64,000 nucleotides of DNA from Helicobacter sp. 11S02596-1 (lineage in GTDB: Bacteria > Campylobacterota > Campylobacteria > Campylobacterales > Helicobacteraceae), in contig NZ_MLAM01000011.1 of NCBI RefSeq assembly GCF_002272825.1, forward strand, positions 1-64,000, read 5' to 3'. The notes beneath the pieces are model-generated. The model saw only the letters and a list, made by a program, of their open reading frames with translations. It was not told the DNA's origin and did no database searches. A program made the translations under genes and the position numbers. Positions 45,421 to 56,288 of this stretch are shown piece after piece. How positions within the stretch are numbered: position 1 is the first letter of the stretch; each line of letters opens with the position of its first letter.

Positions 45421-46460
45421 TATTTTTCCCATTGTCTCAAAATCCCCATCACGACATCTTTTGGCACATCTTCAATCATCAGCAAATCCCCAATACCGCG
45501 AGGCAGGACAAATTTAATTTTTTGTTGCTGGGATTTTTTGTCCAAAAAAAACTTATCATAAAATGCCCCAACATCGGCTATCCTATAATCCAAATCCAAA
45601 TCATATCGCTTCAAAAGTGCCGTGATTTCGCCTGATTCTTTAGCACTCAAATGCCCCAATGCCACGCTCATTGCATTTGCCATCAACATCCCAATCGCCA
45701 CAGCCTCCCCGTGCAAAAACACCGCATAATTGGTCTGGTTTTCGATCACGTGCCCAAAGGTATGCCCATAGTTCAAGCCCGCCCGCACGCCTTGTTCTTT
45801 CTCATCAGAAGACACCACCCCCGCTTTGATACGCACACTCTTTGAAATCGCAACGCTAAGCGTTTCTGGCTCATTCAAATCAGCCGTTTGCAACCAAATA
45901 AAAAATTCCTTATCAAAACAAACTGCCATTTTGATGATTTCAGCCACACCGGCGTAAAATTCCCTTTGTGGCAAGGTGGATAAAAAAGATGGGTCGATAT
46001 ACACGGCTTTTGGCTGGTGAAAAACGCCGACTAAGTTTTTGCCAAAACGATTATTAATGCCCGTTTTACCCCCCACAGAGGCATCCACTTGTGCCAAAAG
46101 CGTTGTAGGAACAGCGATAAAATCAATGCCTCTTTGATAAATAGCACTCACAAATCCCGTCATATCGCTTATCACACCCCCACCCAAGGCAATCATCAAA
46201 GATTTTCGATCTAGCCGAGAAGTAAAGGCAGTTTCAAGGATTTGTTCGCAAGTTGCAAAGCTTTTGTAATACTCCCCATCAGGGACAATACTCACATAAA
46301 TTTCGGGTGCACTGATAGCTTCTAGCAATTTGGAGAGATACAGCCCGGCGACCTTAGGATTGCTAACCACAAGGACTTTGCCTGGGTGGGTGATCTTTTG
46401 AAGCGGTCCGATAACAACGGGGTATGTTCCTTGTGTCAGGCTGATAGTGATTGTTTCCAT
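45420..46460 (-). CDS. aroB: 3-dehydroquinate synthase
   Basis: The 346-residue cytoplasmic enzyme converts DAHP to 3-dehydroquinate, the second shikimate step. NAD-binding and active-site motifs are visible: ALGGGVISDMTGFVSAIYQRGI, VPTTLLAQVDASVGGKTGIN, KNLVGVFHQP and the zinc-ligand region GLNYGHTFGHVIE with LHGEAVAIGM. Length is normal. It ends one base into the mscS start. The H. pylori equivalent is HP0283. Confidence 0.96.
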   Translation of the reverse strand: METITISLTQGTYPVVIGPLQKITHPGKVLVVSNPKVAGLYLSKLLEAISAPEIYVSIVPDGEYYKSFATCEQILETAFTSRLDRKSLMIALGGGVISDMTGFVSAIYQRGIDFIAVPTTLLAQVDASVGGKTGINNRFGKNLVGVFHQPKAVYIDPSFLSTLPQREFYAGVAEIIKMAVCFDKEFFIWLQTADLNEPETLSVAISKSVRIKAGVVSSDEKEQGVRAGLNYGHTFGHVIENQTNYAVFLHGEAVAIGMLMANAMSVALGHLSAKESGEITALLKRYDLDLDYRIADVGAFYDKFFLDKKSQQQKIKFVLPRGIGDLLMIEDVPKDVVMGILRQWEK

Positions 46461-46491
46461 TATTTTATTTCCATTGTCTATTCAATCCCCA

Positions 46492-47919
46492 TCATTCCAT
46501 AATCGGGATAAAAATTTGGGGATTATTATCGAGCATAAAGGATATTTTTTCGACCTTGGTAGATAAAAACCAAAAAAATCTTGTGCGGGTGATACAAGCT
46601 TCAAATGGCAAAAATTGCAAGAGGGGTTGCTTGGTTTCTTTGAGGAACAAAACCGGGTTTTTAGAATTGGTGCGACTCACCCGAATTTTTTTGTCAAAAA
46701 TGCGTGAAAGATTCTCATAATCTTGGGTAATCTGGACTTGATAATGCCCATCAGGCTCAAAATCATATAAAAGCACGCCCAAATCCATCTGGATAGAAAT
46801 ATCAAAAATAATCGAGGAAATATTTTCCCCCGCATTCATTTCCTCATTGAGCACCACAACGCTTTCTTTAACGTTTTTAAAATCCCTTGAACCCGTTTTC
46901 AAAACAGGTGTGGCGATTTCAAATAACGCTTTACGGCAATGCCGAGAGCTAAAAATCTCTTTGCCAATAACAACCAAGCCGATTTTTTTCTCCGCATCTT
47001 CTTTGAGTTTGGTAATAAAATCCAATCCATTATAGTCCAAAGACACGCTTACATCGCTTCCATCAAGACTTTTTATCTCTTGGAGCAAATCAAGATTCGC
47101 AGGGTTTAACACCCGAATGTAGAGCTTATTGCTTTTGGTATGGCGGTGAAAATGCAATGCCTGCGTAATGTCTCGCATCACAGCCTTTTGGGATTGTAAC
47201 AACGTATCGACATACACATACACATCCCGACCAAATGGGGCGGGGAATTGCCCAATATCGCTTTTGATCTGGCGATAGACATTATCAAGCACACGGGGAT
47301 CGCCGGCTACAAGGAGAATATCTCGGGGCTGGATAACCATCGAATAATTACTCAACAAAAACTCGCTATGGCGATAAATCCCAACGATTTTGTAGTTTTT
47401 TTGCTGGATAGAGCCGATATGGCGGTAAGCAAACACGCTCCCAAATGGAACGCCAATCTCCATCACCTCGCCTTGCTCAAGCCCAAAGCCTTGCGGGATG
47501 AGCGGGACATTTGGCAACCTAGCAAGCAATCTCCCTGCAATAATCTGGGCTTCTTCCATCAAAACGACTTTTTCATCCTCAAGAATCGCTTTCAAGGCAA
47601 TTTCATCTTCATACGCACTCAAAATAATGCGGATATCTTTGTATCTGCTTTTGATGATTTCATATACGATCTCACGTTCTGCGGGGTTTTCCATAATGAT
47701 AAAAACATCGCTCACATCCGCATCCATCACGCTCAAAAGCCGATAAGAAGAAGTAGGATCAAAAATCTGGAAATTGAACGTGCTAGGAATTTTTTCAGGA
47801 ACAACGCTTTGATCTTTTGAGACGACAATATAAAGATTGTTGCTGAAATATTTTTCCAGCACGACACTCAAAAACTTTTTTGCTACAATGCCATCAGCAA
47901 TCAAAACGATTTTTTTCAA
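46492..47919 (-). CDS. TrkA-like nucleotide-binding protein (COG3400 type)
   Basis: The 475-residue cytoplasmic protein has an N-terminal Rossmann-like TrkA-N domain (IVLIADGIVAKKFLSVVL) and a TrkA-C/RCK-C region (VMEIGVPFGSVFAYRHI ... MVIQPRDILLVAGDP). A second half resembles another TrkA-N unit. The family is typical of Campylobacterota and is thought to regulate ion transport, but no channel gene is adjacent. The start is TTG at 47919 with AAGGG five bases upstream. The H. pylori equivalent is HP0282. Ends 31 bases before aroB. Confidence 0.8.
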   Translation of the reverse strand: MKKIVLIADGIVAKKFLSVVLEKYFSNNLYIVVSKDQSVVPEKIPSTFNFQIFDPTSSYRLLSVMDADVSDVFIIMENPAEREIVYEIIKSRYKDIRIILSAYEDEIALKAILEDEKVVLMEEAQIIAGRLLARLPNVPLIPQGFGLEQGEVMEIGVPFGSVFAYRHIGSIQQKNYKIVGIYRHSEFLLSNYSMVIQPRDILLVAGDPRVLDNVYRQIKSDIGQFPAPFGRDVYVYVDTLLQSQKAVMRDITQALHFHRHTKSNKLYIRVLNPANLDLLQEIKSLDGSDVSVSLDYNGLDFITKLKEDAEKKIGLVVIGKEIFSSRHCRKALFEIATPVLKTGSRDFKNVKESVVVLNEEMNAGENISSIIFDISIQMDLGVLLYDFEPDGHYQVQITQDYENLSRIFDKKIRVSRTNSKNPVLFLKETKQPLLQFLPFEACITRTRFFWFLSTKVEKISFMLDNNPQIFIPIME

Positions 47920-47966
47920 AATGTCCCTTAATTAAAAATTTATGATGATTATACCAAAAGGTTTAA

Positions 47967-49103
<1,137 letters not shown>

Positions 49104-49108
49104 GCGCT

Positions 49109-50494
49109 TCACGATTGGGGTTTTTTGTCATTATTTTCCTTGCATAACAAACAATTATTATAAATACATATCGATTTATCCATCGAATCGCTTAGTTTTT
49201 CAAGCTTTCTGGTGATATTGATAAGCTCATCGCTTGATTGGATCGCGATGTATTCGCTCATACTGATTTGCTTTTGGATTTCTTCTTTTTGTTCTTGGCT
49301 GAAGTTTTTTTCTTCCAAATGCGCCTTGATATGGCTACTAATTTCTAAAATCTCATTATGAATCTGCTCGCCAAGCTGTTTGGCAAGCAATGAACTTTCC
49401 TTTGTCTTTTGAACCCGATGGATAAAATCATCGATATTTCGCTTCGCTTGGGCGAGTTCAGTGTTTTCATCAATCTGAATACTAGAAGTGCTATTAGCAC
49501 TCATATCCTTAAAATAATTCACAAAATTTTTGATTTGTTTCTTGACCCAAAATGTCGTAAAAAACAATCCAAAAATCACCAACAAAACCATCGTTACAGC
49601 AACATATTGAAAAATATTGAATACCCATTCGGTTTTGAAACTCGATATTTCATAAATCTCATAAAGCTTTTTGAGATTTTGTGTCAGCAAGGTCCCATAT
49701 ACGTTCGTGCGTTGCAAAGATTCAAAAACAGCATCCTGATTGGCGATGACTTGGCGGATATTCATCGCATATTCTTGCCAAAAATCATAATTTGCGACAA
49801 TGGCACGATAAAGCGATTTATTATGTTTATAAGTTGGGCGGGTATAAAAACTCAAAATCACTGCATTATATTTCTCAAAACATTTTAAAAAATCCTGATA
49901 CACGCTTGCATCGTGATTCACACTATAAACGACAAGCTGATACAAAATACGCTGGGACAACATCCTTTGCTTGCCTGCTGTGTTGATTTCTTCTTGAGAA
50001 AGATTGGCTTGCAACATTTCTTTGACAATCGTATCACTCATATCTAAAAGTTTTTTGTTGTTTTGAAAAAGAAATTTTTTATTATTATGCAAACTCGCTG
50101 TAGCTATCTGATACGATTGGATACTATTGCTCAAAATCTGCCACTGGGAGCGCAAGTCTTCAAAAAGTTTTTTGGCATTCTTTTTGTCTAACCAAAAAAA
50201 ATCCGTAGCGCTATGGCGATAATATAACGCATTGAATTTTTCTTCAAAAAGCTCAATTTCACGATTGAGTTCATCAAAATTACTACTATTTTGATAATTG
50301 TTTAAAAATACTTCTTTCGCCATCGTCTGGGATAGGCGTATCTCAAAAGCAAGCTGGTTGAGGATACCACTCAAAGCGAGATTCTTCTTGTTAATATAGA
50401 TATTAATAATAATAACCAAAAAAACCACAACAAACGTTACACCCGCGATGGCAGAAAGCCTCGAAGAAATGGGTTTTTTAAAAGCTAATTTCAT
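49109..50494 (-). CDS. PilJ-type membrane sensor without kinase or chemotaxis output
   Basis: The 461-residue protein has TM1 (about 14-33), a large periplasmic helical domain with the nitrate-sensor P-box-like motif INTAGKQRMLSQRI (170-183), TM2 (about 296-317) and a cytoplasmic tail of about 145 residues predicted to be coiled coil. The P-box type is found in PilJ and NarX proteins, which sense nitrate/nitrite or related signals. No histidine kinase, GGDEF or methyl-accepting domain follows. The tail ends with a cysteine cluster (443, 448, 451). It starts eight bases after the Crp/Fnr gene, so they are co-transcribed. I infer a nitrogen-oxide-responsive partner of that regulator. Confidence 0.75.
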   Translation of the reverse strand: MKLAFKKPISSRLSAIAGVTFVVVFLVIIINIYINKKNLALSGILNQLAFEIRLSQTMAKEVFLNNYQNSSNFDELNREIELFEEKFNALYYRHSATDFFWLDKKNAKKLFEDLRSQWQILSNSIQSYQIATASLHNNKKFLFQNNKKLLDMSDTIVKEMLQANLSQEEINTAGKQRMLSQRILYQLVVYSVNHDASVYQDFLKCFEKYNAVILSFYTRPTYKHNKSLYRAIVANYDFWQEYAMNIRQVIANQDAVFESLQRTNVYGTLLTQNLKKLYEIYEISSFKTEWVFNIFQYVAVTMVLLVIFGLFFTTFWVKKQIKNFVNYFKDMSANSTSSIQIDENTELAQAKRNIDDFIHRVQKTKESSLLAKQLGEQIHNEILEISSHIKAHLEEKNFSQEQKEEIQKQISMSEYIAIQSSDELINITRKLEKLSDSMDKSICIYNNCLLCKENNDKKPQS

Positions 50495-50502
50495 ACTTCC
50501 TC

Positions 50503-51168
50503 TTATATTTTATAAATTTCTTGCAACCTAGCCTTGTCATCAATTATCACATTCCCATCATCATCGGCCTTGATGATTTCATCTTGCTTGAGTTTTTTCA
50601 AAATCCTAGAAAGCGTTTCAGGCTGGATATTGAGCTGGTAGGCAATCTCTTGACGCTGGGTTGAGTTGAAACGATAGAGATGTTTATCGAGCATATAAGC
50701 AAGCTTTGCCATCGCATCAAAAATAATATCCCGATTGATGATTTCACTAAGGATTTGGTTTTTCAAAATGATTTGTTTGGTCAAATTCTGAAAAAAATTC
50801 ACATCACGCTTAGCAGATTCAAGCAATTTTTTAGCATCAATACTCAAAATTTCGCTATCTTCTAAAATCGAAGCATTTCCAAAGGTTTTAATCTCTTCAA
50901 AACCAATATCATTGATAAGCAAAAAATCATCCCGGTCATCCTGTCTGGAGTGGATACCATAAAGGTATTTTTTATTCCCAAAACGATCGAATTTATCGAT
51001 ACTCACCGATCCACTCAACAAAAACAAAAACTGCTCCATCTTTTGCCCCTCATAAAACAAAATAAAATCCTTCGGATAAGATCTTATCTTGCTAAAACGA
51101 TAAATCTCTGACAAAAACGAGTCGTCCATATTCTCAAATAAAGACAGCATTCTTAATTTTTCTATCAA
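50503..51168 (-). CDS. Crp/Fnr-family transcription regulator without cysteines
   Basis: The 221-residue protein has an N-terminal cyclic-nucleotide-binding-like beta barrel (about 8-125), a dimer helix, and a C-terminal winged helix-turn-helix with recognition helix PETLSRIL. E184, S187 and R188 match the E. coli FNR residues that read TTGAT-ATCAA. It contains no cysteine at all, so it cannot carry the FNR iron-sulfur cluster. It resembles the NssR/Nss group that responds to nitrosative signals in Campylobacterota. Probable start TTG at 51168 (GGGGGA upstream), or ATG at 51150. It is followed by the PilJ-type sensor gene and has an FNR-like target box at nrfHA. Confidence 0.85.
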   Translation of the reverse strand: MIEKLRMLSLFENMDDSFLSEIYRFSKIRSYPKDFILFYEGQKMEQFLFLLSGSVSIDKFDRFGNKKYLYGIHSRQDDRDDFLLINDIGFEEIKTFGNASILEDSEILSIDAKKLLESAKRDVNFFQNLTKQIILKNQILSEIINRDIIFDAMAKLAYMLDKHLYRFNSTQRQEIAYQLNIQPETLSRILKKLKQDEIIKADDDGNVIIDDKARLQEIYKI

Positions 51169-51405
51169 TGATGAAATCCCCCTGAAAAACTATTTTGCTA
51201 AAGAGAATCAAGAGCGCTTTAAAAATATTGTCAATGTTTTCAAGGAGGATTTTTGAAAAAGATTTATTTTAAATCCTGACAAATAAAAGCGAACTCGATA
51301 ATCTCATCTATGTTTTATGTAGTTATTTTTCCCAATGTTATTGTTTGCTAATCTAGGGCATTCGTGCATCATAAAAACGCCAGCGAATACCTAAAGAAAA
51401 AAGCA

Positions 51406-53976
51406 TTATAGACTAAAATCTTCCATTAAATTGAAGTTTAGATATTTGTAAATATTTTCTTTCTTGCCTTGGAGTTTTTCAGGCACAAGCTCCAAATACT
51501 CTTGTGTGCTAGGCAACCGACCAAGAAGCGCACAAACAGCGCCGAGTTCGGCACTTCCCAAATAAACTTGTGCGCCTTTTCCCATCCGATTATCAAAATT
51601 TCTCGTCGAGGTAGAAAAAACCACCGCATTATCCCTAACGCGCGCTTGATTTCCCATACATAGGCTACATCCGGGGACTTCCATCCTAGCACCCGCAGCT
51701 CCAAATATCGAAAGATACCCCTCTTTTGTGAGTTGTTTTTCATCCATTTTTGTCGGTGGGGCTATCCAGACCCTAGCAGGAGAAGCGCCTGCTCCCTTGA
51801 CGATTTCGCCAAATGCCCTAAAATGCCCGATATTTGTCATACAGCTACCAATAAAAACCTCATCAATATGGTGGGGTCTTTGCGGATTTGCCAATATCTC
51901 GCTCAATGTCGCAACATCATCAGGATCATTGGGACAAGCCAAGATAGGTTCTTTAATATCAGCCAAATCAATCTCAATCACAGCGGCATATTCAGCATCT
52001 TTGTCCGGTTGCAACAACACCGGATTTTCTATCCATTCACGCATTTTATCTGCGCGCCGTTTGAGGGTTTGGGCATTTTGATACCCATCTTGGATCATCT
52101 TTTCGATCAATTCAATATTAGAACGCAAATATTCGATAATGGGCTCTTTGTTTAAGAGGATACTGCAAGCTGCCGCGCTTCTCTCTGCACTGGCATCACT
52201 GAGTTCAAATGCTTGTTCGACCTTGATATCACCCAAGCCCTCGATTTCCAAAATACGCCCGTTAAAGATGTTTTTCTTGCCTTTTTTCTCCACACTAAGC
52301 AATCCCTGCTTGATAGCATAATAGGGTATCGCATTGACCAAATCCCGCAAGGTAATCCCAGGGTTTAATGAACCCTTGAAGCGCACTAGCACTGATTCAG
52401 GCATATTTAGTGGCATCGCACCGGTTACAGCAGCAAAGGCTACCAGCCCGCTACCAGCAGGGAAACTCATCCCTATGGGGAATCGGGTATGGCTATCCCC
52501 GCCCGTTCCTAGTGTATCAGGCAAGCACATCCGATTGATCCAGGAGTGGATAATACCATCCTTTGGACGCAGTGCCACGCCCCCACGGGTTGTCATAAAT
52601 TCGGGCAAAGTCGCTTGCAAGCTCACATCTGCGGGTTTGGGATAGGCAGCTGTATGGCAAAAACTCTGCAACACAAAATCCGCACTAAAGCTCAAGCTCG
52701 CTAATTCCTTGACCTCATCGCGTGTCATCGCCCCTGTAGTGTCCTGACTGCCAACCGTTGTCGCTAGTGGCTCACAATAAGTCCCCGGGCGCACGCCTTT
52801 GACCCCGCAAGCTTTCCCGACAATCTTTTGTGCCAATGTGTAGCCCTTGCCCGTATCTTTGGGGATTTCTGGCTTGGCAAATACTTCGGATTCTCCCAAG
52901 CCCAAAAACTTTCTGGCTTTGTTTGTCAAACCCCGACCAATAATCAAAGGGATACGCCCACCCGCACGCATTTCATCGACAATCGTATTGGGCGTGAGTT
53001 CAAATGAACTAATAGTCTTGCCATCACGCTCGATGATACCTTTGTAAGGGTGGATTTTGATAATATCGCCCTCTTTGAGCTCCCTAACATCAGCGATGAT
53101 AGGCAATGCCCCGCTGTCTTCGCAAGTATTGAAAAATATCGGTGCGATCACCCCGCCAATCACCACGCCCCCGCTCTTTTTGTTAGGCACATAAGGGATA
53201 GTGTGTCCAAAATGCCACATAATGGAATTGCAAGCGGATTTTCTTGAGCTCCCAGTCCCGACAACATCGCCCACATAAGCCACAGGGATACCCTTTGATT
53301 TCACGTTTTCAAGACGTTTTTCATACTCAGGGATGCGACTTTTGAGCATTGCTTTGGCGTGCAGGGGAATATCACTCCGTGTAAAAGCATCGCTTGCAGG
53401 GCTCAAATCATCGGTATTAGTCTCCCCATCAATCTTTAGCACACACATTTCCATCACAGCAGGCAAGGCTTCCTTGCTCAAAAACCACTCCGCATCTGCC
53501 CAAGACTTAATGATTTCTTTTGCCAAGGGGTTGTTAGCAGAAAGCTTTGCGACCTCATCAAATGCCTCATAAACTAGCAGTGTATGTTTCAAGGCCAAAG
53601 CGGCTTCTTTTGCGATAGTTATGTCGTTATTTTGGATACCATCAATCAAAAATTTCACATTATAACCCCCCAGCATCGTGCCGAGATATTTGATGGCTTC
53701 AAGGGCTGAAAAATCATCGCATTTAAGTTCGCCGTTTGAGACTTTTCCCAAAAATTCTGCCTTGATTTTTGCCCCCTCATCGACACCCGGACTCACCCGA
53801 TGGATCAAAAGTTCCTTAGCAAATTCCTTGTCAGATTGGCTCGCTAAAGTATCCATCAAAATACCAATGACTTCCTTGACTTGACTCGCATTCAGCGGTA
53901 ATGGGGGGATTCCTTCTTGTTCTCTTAGGGCTTGTGCTTGTTTGTAATCAGTGATAAAATCTTCCAAATCTTTCAT
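51406..53976 (-). CDS. acnB: Aconitate hydratase B
   Basis: The 856-residue TCA-cycle enzyme interconverts citrate and isocitrate. It has the AcnB order: HEAT-like N-terminal domain, swivel domain (with '[21 protein letters not shown]'), then the cluster domain with [27 protein letters not shown] and [13 protein letters not shown], providing the three cysteines of the 4Fe-4S cluster. AAGGAG lies six bases before the ATG at 53976, favoured over 53991. AcnB can also bind mRNA when iron is low. Confidence 0.96.
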   Translation of the reverse strand: MKDLEDFITDYKQAQALREQEGIPPLPLNASQVKEVIGILMDTLASQSDKEFAKELLIHRVSPGVDEGAKIKAEFLGKVSNGELKCDDFSALEAIKYLGTMLGGYNVKFLIDGIQNNDITIAKEAALALKHTLLVYEAFDEVAKLSANNPLAKEIIKSWADAEWFLSKEALPAVMEMCVLKIDGETNTDDLSPASDAFTRSDIPLHAKAMLKSRIPEYEKRLENVKSKGIPVAYVGDVVGTGSSRKSACNSIMWHFGHTIPYVPNKKSGGVVIGGVIAPIFFNTCEDSGALPIIADVRELKEGDIIKIHPYKGIIERDGKTISSFELTPNTIVDEMRAGGRIPLIIGRGLTNKARKFLGLGESEVFAKPEIPKDTGKGYTLAQKIVGKACGVKGVRPGTYCEPLATTVGSQDTTGAMTRDEVKELASLSFSADFVLQSFCHTAAYPKPADVSLQATLPEFMTTRGGVALRPKDGIIHSWINRMCLPDTLGTGGDSHTRFPIGMSFPAGSGLVAFAAVTGAMPLNMPESVLVRFKGSLNPGITLRDLVNAIPYYAIKQGLLSVEKKGKKNIFNGRILEIEGLGDIKVEQAFELSDASAERSAAACSILLNKEPIIEYLRSNIELIEKMIQDGYQNAQTLKRRADKMREWIENPVLLQPDKDAEYAAVIEIDLADIKEPILACPNDPDDVATLSEILANPQRPHHIDEVFIGSCMTNIGHFRAFGEIVKGAGASPARVWIAPPTKMDEKQLTKEGYLSIFGAAGARMEVPGCSLCMGNQARVRDNAVVFSTSTRNFDNRMGKGAQVYLGSAELGAVCALLGRLPSTQEYLELVPEKLQGKKENIYKYLNFNLMEDFSL

Positions 53977-54114
53977 CGCAATCTCCTTCATTTTGACCGA
54001 TAATTTTTATCCAGATGAATATTCTATAATAATCAAAATTCGCTTAATAACAAAACCATTCCGATAAATTTATTTTTGGATAAGATGTATCGAATTGTTA
54101 CATTATGTTTATGC

Positions 54115-54184
54115 GGTTCAGTTTTTGCAAAAACTGAACCTAAAGACCGCTTTTTGGAGGCAAAGCCCCCAAACGCTCCTAAAG
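54115..54184. repeat. Structured repeat, copy C
   Basis: A perfect 26-base palindrome (54115-54140) is followed by TAAAGACC (54141-54148), then stem TTTGGAGGC-AAA-GCCCCCAAA with one mismatch (54153-54173), then CTCCTAAAG (54176-54184). Same layout as 10041-10101 with unrelated stem sequences. Confidence 0.8.
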
Positions 54185-54258
54185 TAATCATCTCATATTC
54201 AAAGCGTTGCTTTGTGTATTGGAGATAAATTTCTAAGGTTTGTCATTATGTTTTACTC

Positions 54259-54321
54259 GGTTTGTTTAGAAACAAACCTGAAGACCACTTCGGGCAGTGA
54301 AACTGCCCTACGTTCCTAAAG
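54259..54321. repeat. Structured repeat, copy D
   Basis: GGTTTGTTT-AG-AAACAAACC (54259-54278), TGAAGACC (54279-54286), GGGCAGT-GAA-ACTGCCC (54292-54308) and TTCCTAAAG (54313-54321). CATTATGTTTTA just upstream also matches the flank of copy C. Confidence 0.8.
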
Positions 54322-54497
54322 GATTCTGACCCGCCCACCCGAGTTATGGTCGCACTACGCTTGCCTCATCAACTTGGGGTGAGTGGGTAGAGTTTCTAAG
54401 GTTTGAAATCCTGAAACTGCTAGCCTTTGTCGTTGCTTGGGTGGCTTGAGAAAATTCGAAAACTAACTACTTGGCTTCACTAGCCTCGCACTGGGAT

Positions 54498-56279
54498 TTA
54501 CTTGTATTCAAATATACTATATTCCCTAGAATCTCTGATTTTACTTGCCATATTCACAAAATCACGATATTTGTCAAGCTCGCTTTTTGCCAGCACCACA
54601 TACACCCCATCATATTTATGCTTTAGCTTGTTTGCGTATTCCAAAAGCTCATCTTGGGATGAAAAATCCAAAAAATTATAAAATTTATAATTATCATCAA
54701 TCCACTTTAAACGCAATAATTTATTATTAAAAATAACATATTTTTTACCTTTTTTTTCAAAGGTATTGGCAACCATTGAATTAAAAAATGGCGCATCCAC
54801 AAAAGCTGATCTTTTTTCCTCGCTTTTTAAAACAGCATTTTGGTTAAAAGGCGCTACGATCAAGCCGATAGCCACGAAACCCACAAAAATAAGGGCGATT
54901 TTTTTGTATGCAAACAAATATAATTGCAAAAATTTATTCAAAAATATTTTTTGGATAGATGGCACAAAATATACAATCACAGCCCCGAGCGCAACAATCA
55001 TCAAAGGCAAACCGGCTTGCAGATTGCGATCATCATAGCTTAGATTCATCCCCCAAAAAATAAAATACAAAAATCCAAAAATCGCTAAGAATGCCAATAT
55101 TTTATTTTTGAGTTTTAGTGCCAATAGCGATACGAGAAATAAAATCGTGTAAAACTTGTGGTGCTTTATCGCGATATAGAGCCTCTCCAATCGCCCCTTG
55201 CCATCATAGATCGCCTCCATTGTGTAACTGAGATTTGTCGCATCGGTGTTGAGATATAGCTTTTTGTAAATGGCGATTATCACCCACGGGGCGCAAAAAA
55301 ACAAAATCGCAAAGAAGCAAATGACAATAGTTTTGAAATTAACTTTTTTGGGGTGTAAAAATCTAAGATATAGCAAGCCAGCTAGATAAACGACACAGCA
55401 AAACAAGCCTGCCTGCTTTATTTCTGCACTAATCCCAGCAGCGATCGCCCCAAAAATCAGATAAAAATTTATACTCCCTAAATCTATCTCTTTCCCCGCT
55501 GAGGCTTCTTCTAAAAGAAAGCTGGCTTTTGTCAAAAATAGCATAGCGATCAAAATCACCATAGCAACTGGCAAATCCACATAACCTATGTAAAATTCCC
55601 CGCTCAAACGCACAAATACAAGCCAAATAAGAGCGCTTAAAACAAATCCGAAAATGGCATTTTTTAGCGAATCTTTAAAAAACAAAAATATACAAGCAAT
55701 AATCCCAACAAAGGCAAAATACTTATAAATAGCCACACCTATGGCTTGGAAGCTTGCTATCTTCGCACTTGCCACATAGCCTAGCGACAACAGCATAGGG
55801 TAGATTTGCGGGTATCCGCCCTCATTGAGCACAAAATCCCCTCTAGCCCACTCTATGCCCCATCGATTCCAAGAAGCCACAGCATCCCAGCTAGTAAAGA
55901 TTTGCCCTTTCAAAAGAGAAGCTAGCAGGTATAATGAGATAAGCACCCCAAGAAAAAACAAGACTTTCAAGGCACTATCATTTGATTTTAAGATATTTGG
56001 GGTTTTTATGCCACTGGTAATTTCCCTAAAAAAACACGCTAAAAATAATAAAATCTCTATGGCGAAAATTCCCACTACGACCTGCTGTGTGTAAATCCCA
56101 AAATACACTAAAATATAAACTAAGTAAAAATTAAAACATAGGCTAAAAATAAAACTGATCGCTAGGAATGATGAGATACAAAAATCGATGTGGAATTTTT
56201 TGAAAAATATCTTATAAAGCACCGCCCCAGGCAAAAAAACCGCCGCAAAAAATGACAATATCGCTAAAGCTAAATTCAT
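54498..56279 (-). CDS. Polytopic GT-C-like membrane glycosyltransferase (probable)
   Basis: The 593-residue inner-membrane protein has about twelve to fourteen hydrophobic segments and a soluble C-terminal part (from about residue 490). The first large loop contains SWDAVASWNRWGIEWARG, an acidic/aromatic loop like that of GT-C enzymes which use polyprenyl-phosphate sugars. It begins nine bases after the GT2-GtrA fusion, with AAAGGAG upstream. Together they recall the three-part Gtr sets (GtrA flippase, GtrB bactoprenol glycosyltransferase, Gtr transferase) that decorate O-antigen. The acceptor and sugar are unknown, and the family call rests on topology and context. Confidence 0.65.
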   Translation of the reverse strand: MNLALAILSFFAAVFLPGAVLYKIFFKKFHIDFCISSFLAISFIFSLCFNFYLVYILVYFGIYTQQVVVGIFAIEILLFLACFFREITSGIKTPNILKSNDSALKVLFFLGVLISLYLLASLLKGQIFTSWDAVASWNRWGIEWARGDFVLNEGGYPQIYPMLLSLGYVASAKIASFQAIGVAIYKYFAFVGIIACIFLFFKDSLKNAIFGFVLSALIWLVFVRLSGEFYIGYVDLPVAMVILIAMLFLTKASFLLEEASAGKEIDLGSINFYLIFGAIAAGISAEIKQAGLFCCVVYLAGLLYLRFLHPKKVNFKTIVICFFAILFFCAPWVIIAIYKKLYLNTDATNLSYTMEAIYDGKGRLERLYIAIKHHKFYTILFLVSLLALKLKNKILAFLAIFGFLYFIFWGMNLSYDDRNLQAGLPLMIVALGAVIVYFVPSIQKIFLNKFLQLYLFAYKKIALIFVGFVAIGLIVAPFNQNAVLKSEEKRSAFVDAPFFNSMVANTFEKKGKKYVIFNNKLLRLKWIDDNYKFYNFLDFSSQDELLEYANKLKHKYDGVYVVLAKSELDKYRDFVNMASKIRDSREYSIFEYK

Positions 56280-56288
56280 AAATCTCCT

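Larger units (their letters stand above)
53977..54497. other. About 520-base spacer filled with hairpin repeats
   Basis: No gene is seen. Two structured repeats occupy 54115-54184 and 54259-54321. A smaller hairpin CAAAGC-GTT-GCTTTG lies near 54199-54213. A long imperfect hairpin follows (ACCCGCCCACCC near 54327 against GGGGTGAGTGGGT near 54375-54388). The word TTTCTAAGGTTTG recurs near 54230 and 54392. Confidence 0.6.
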
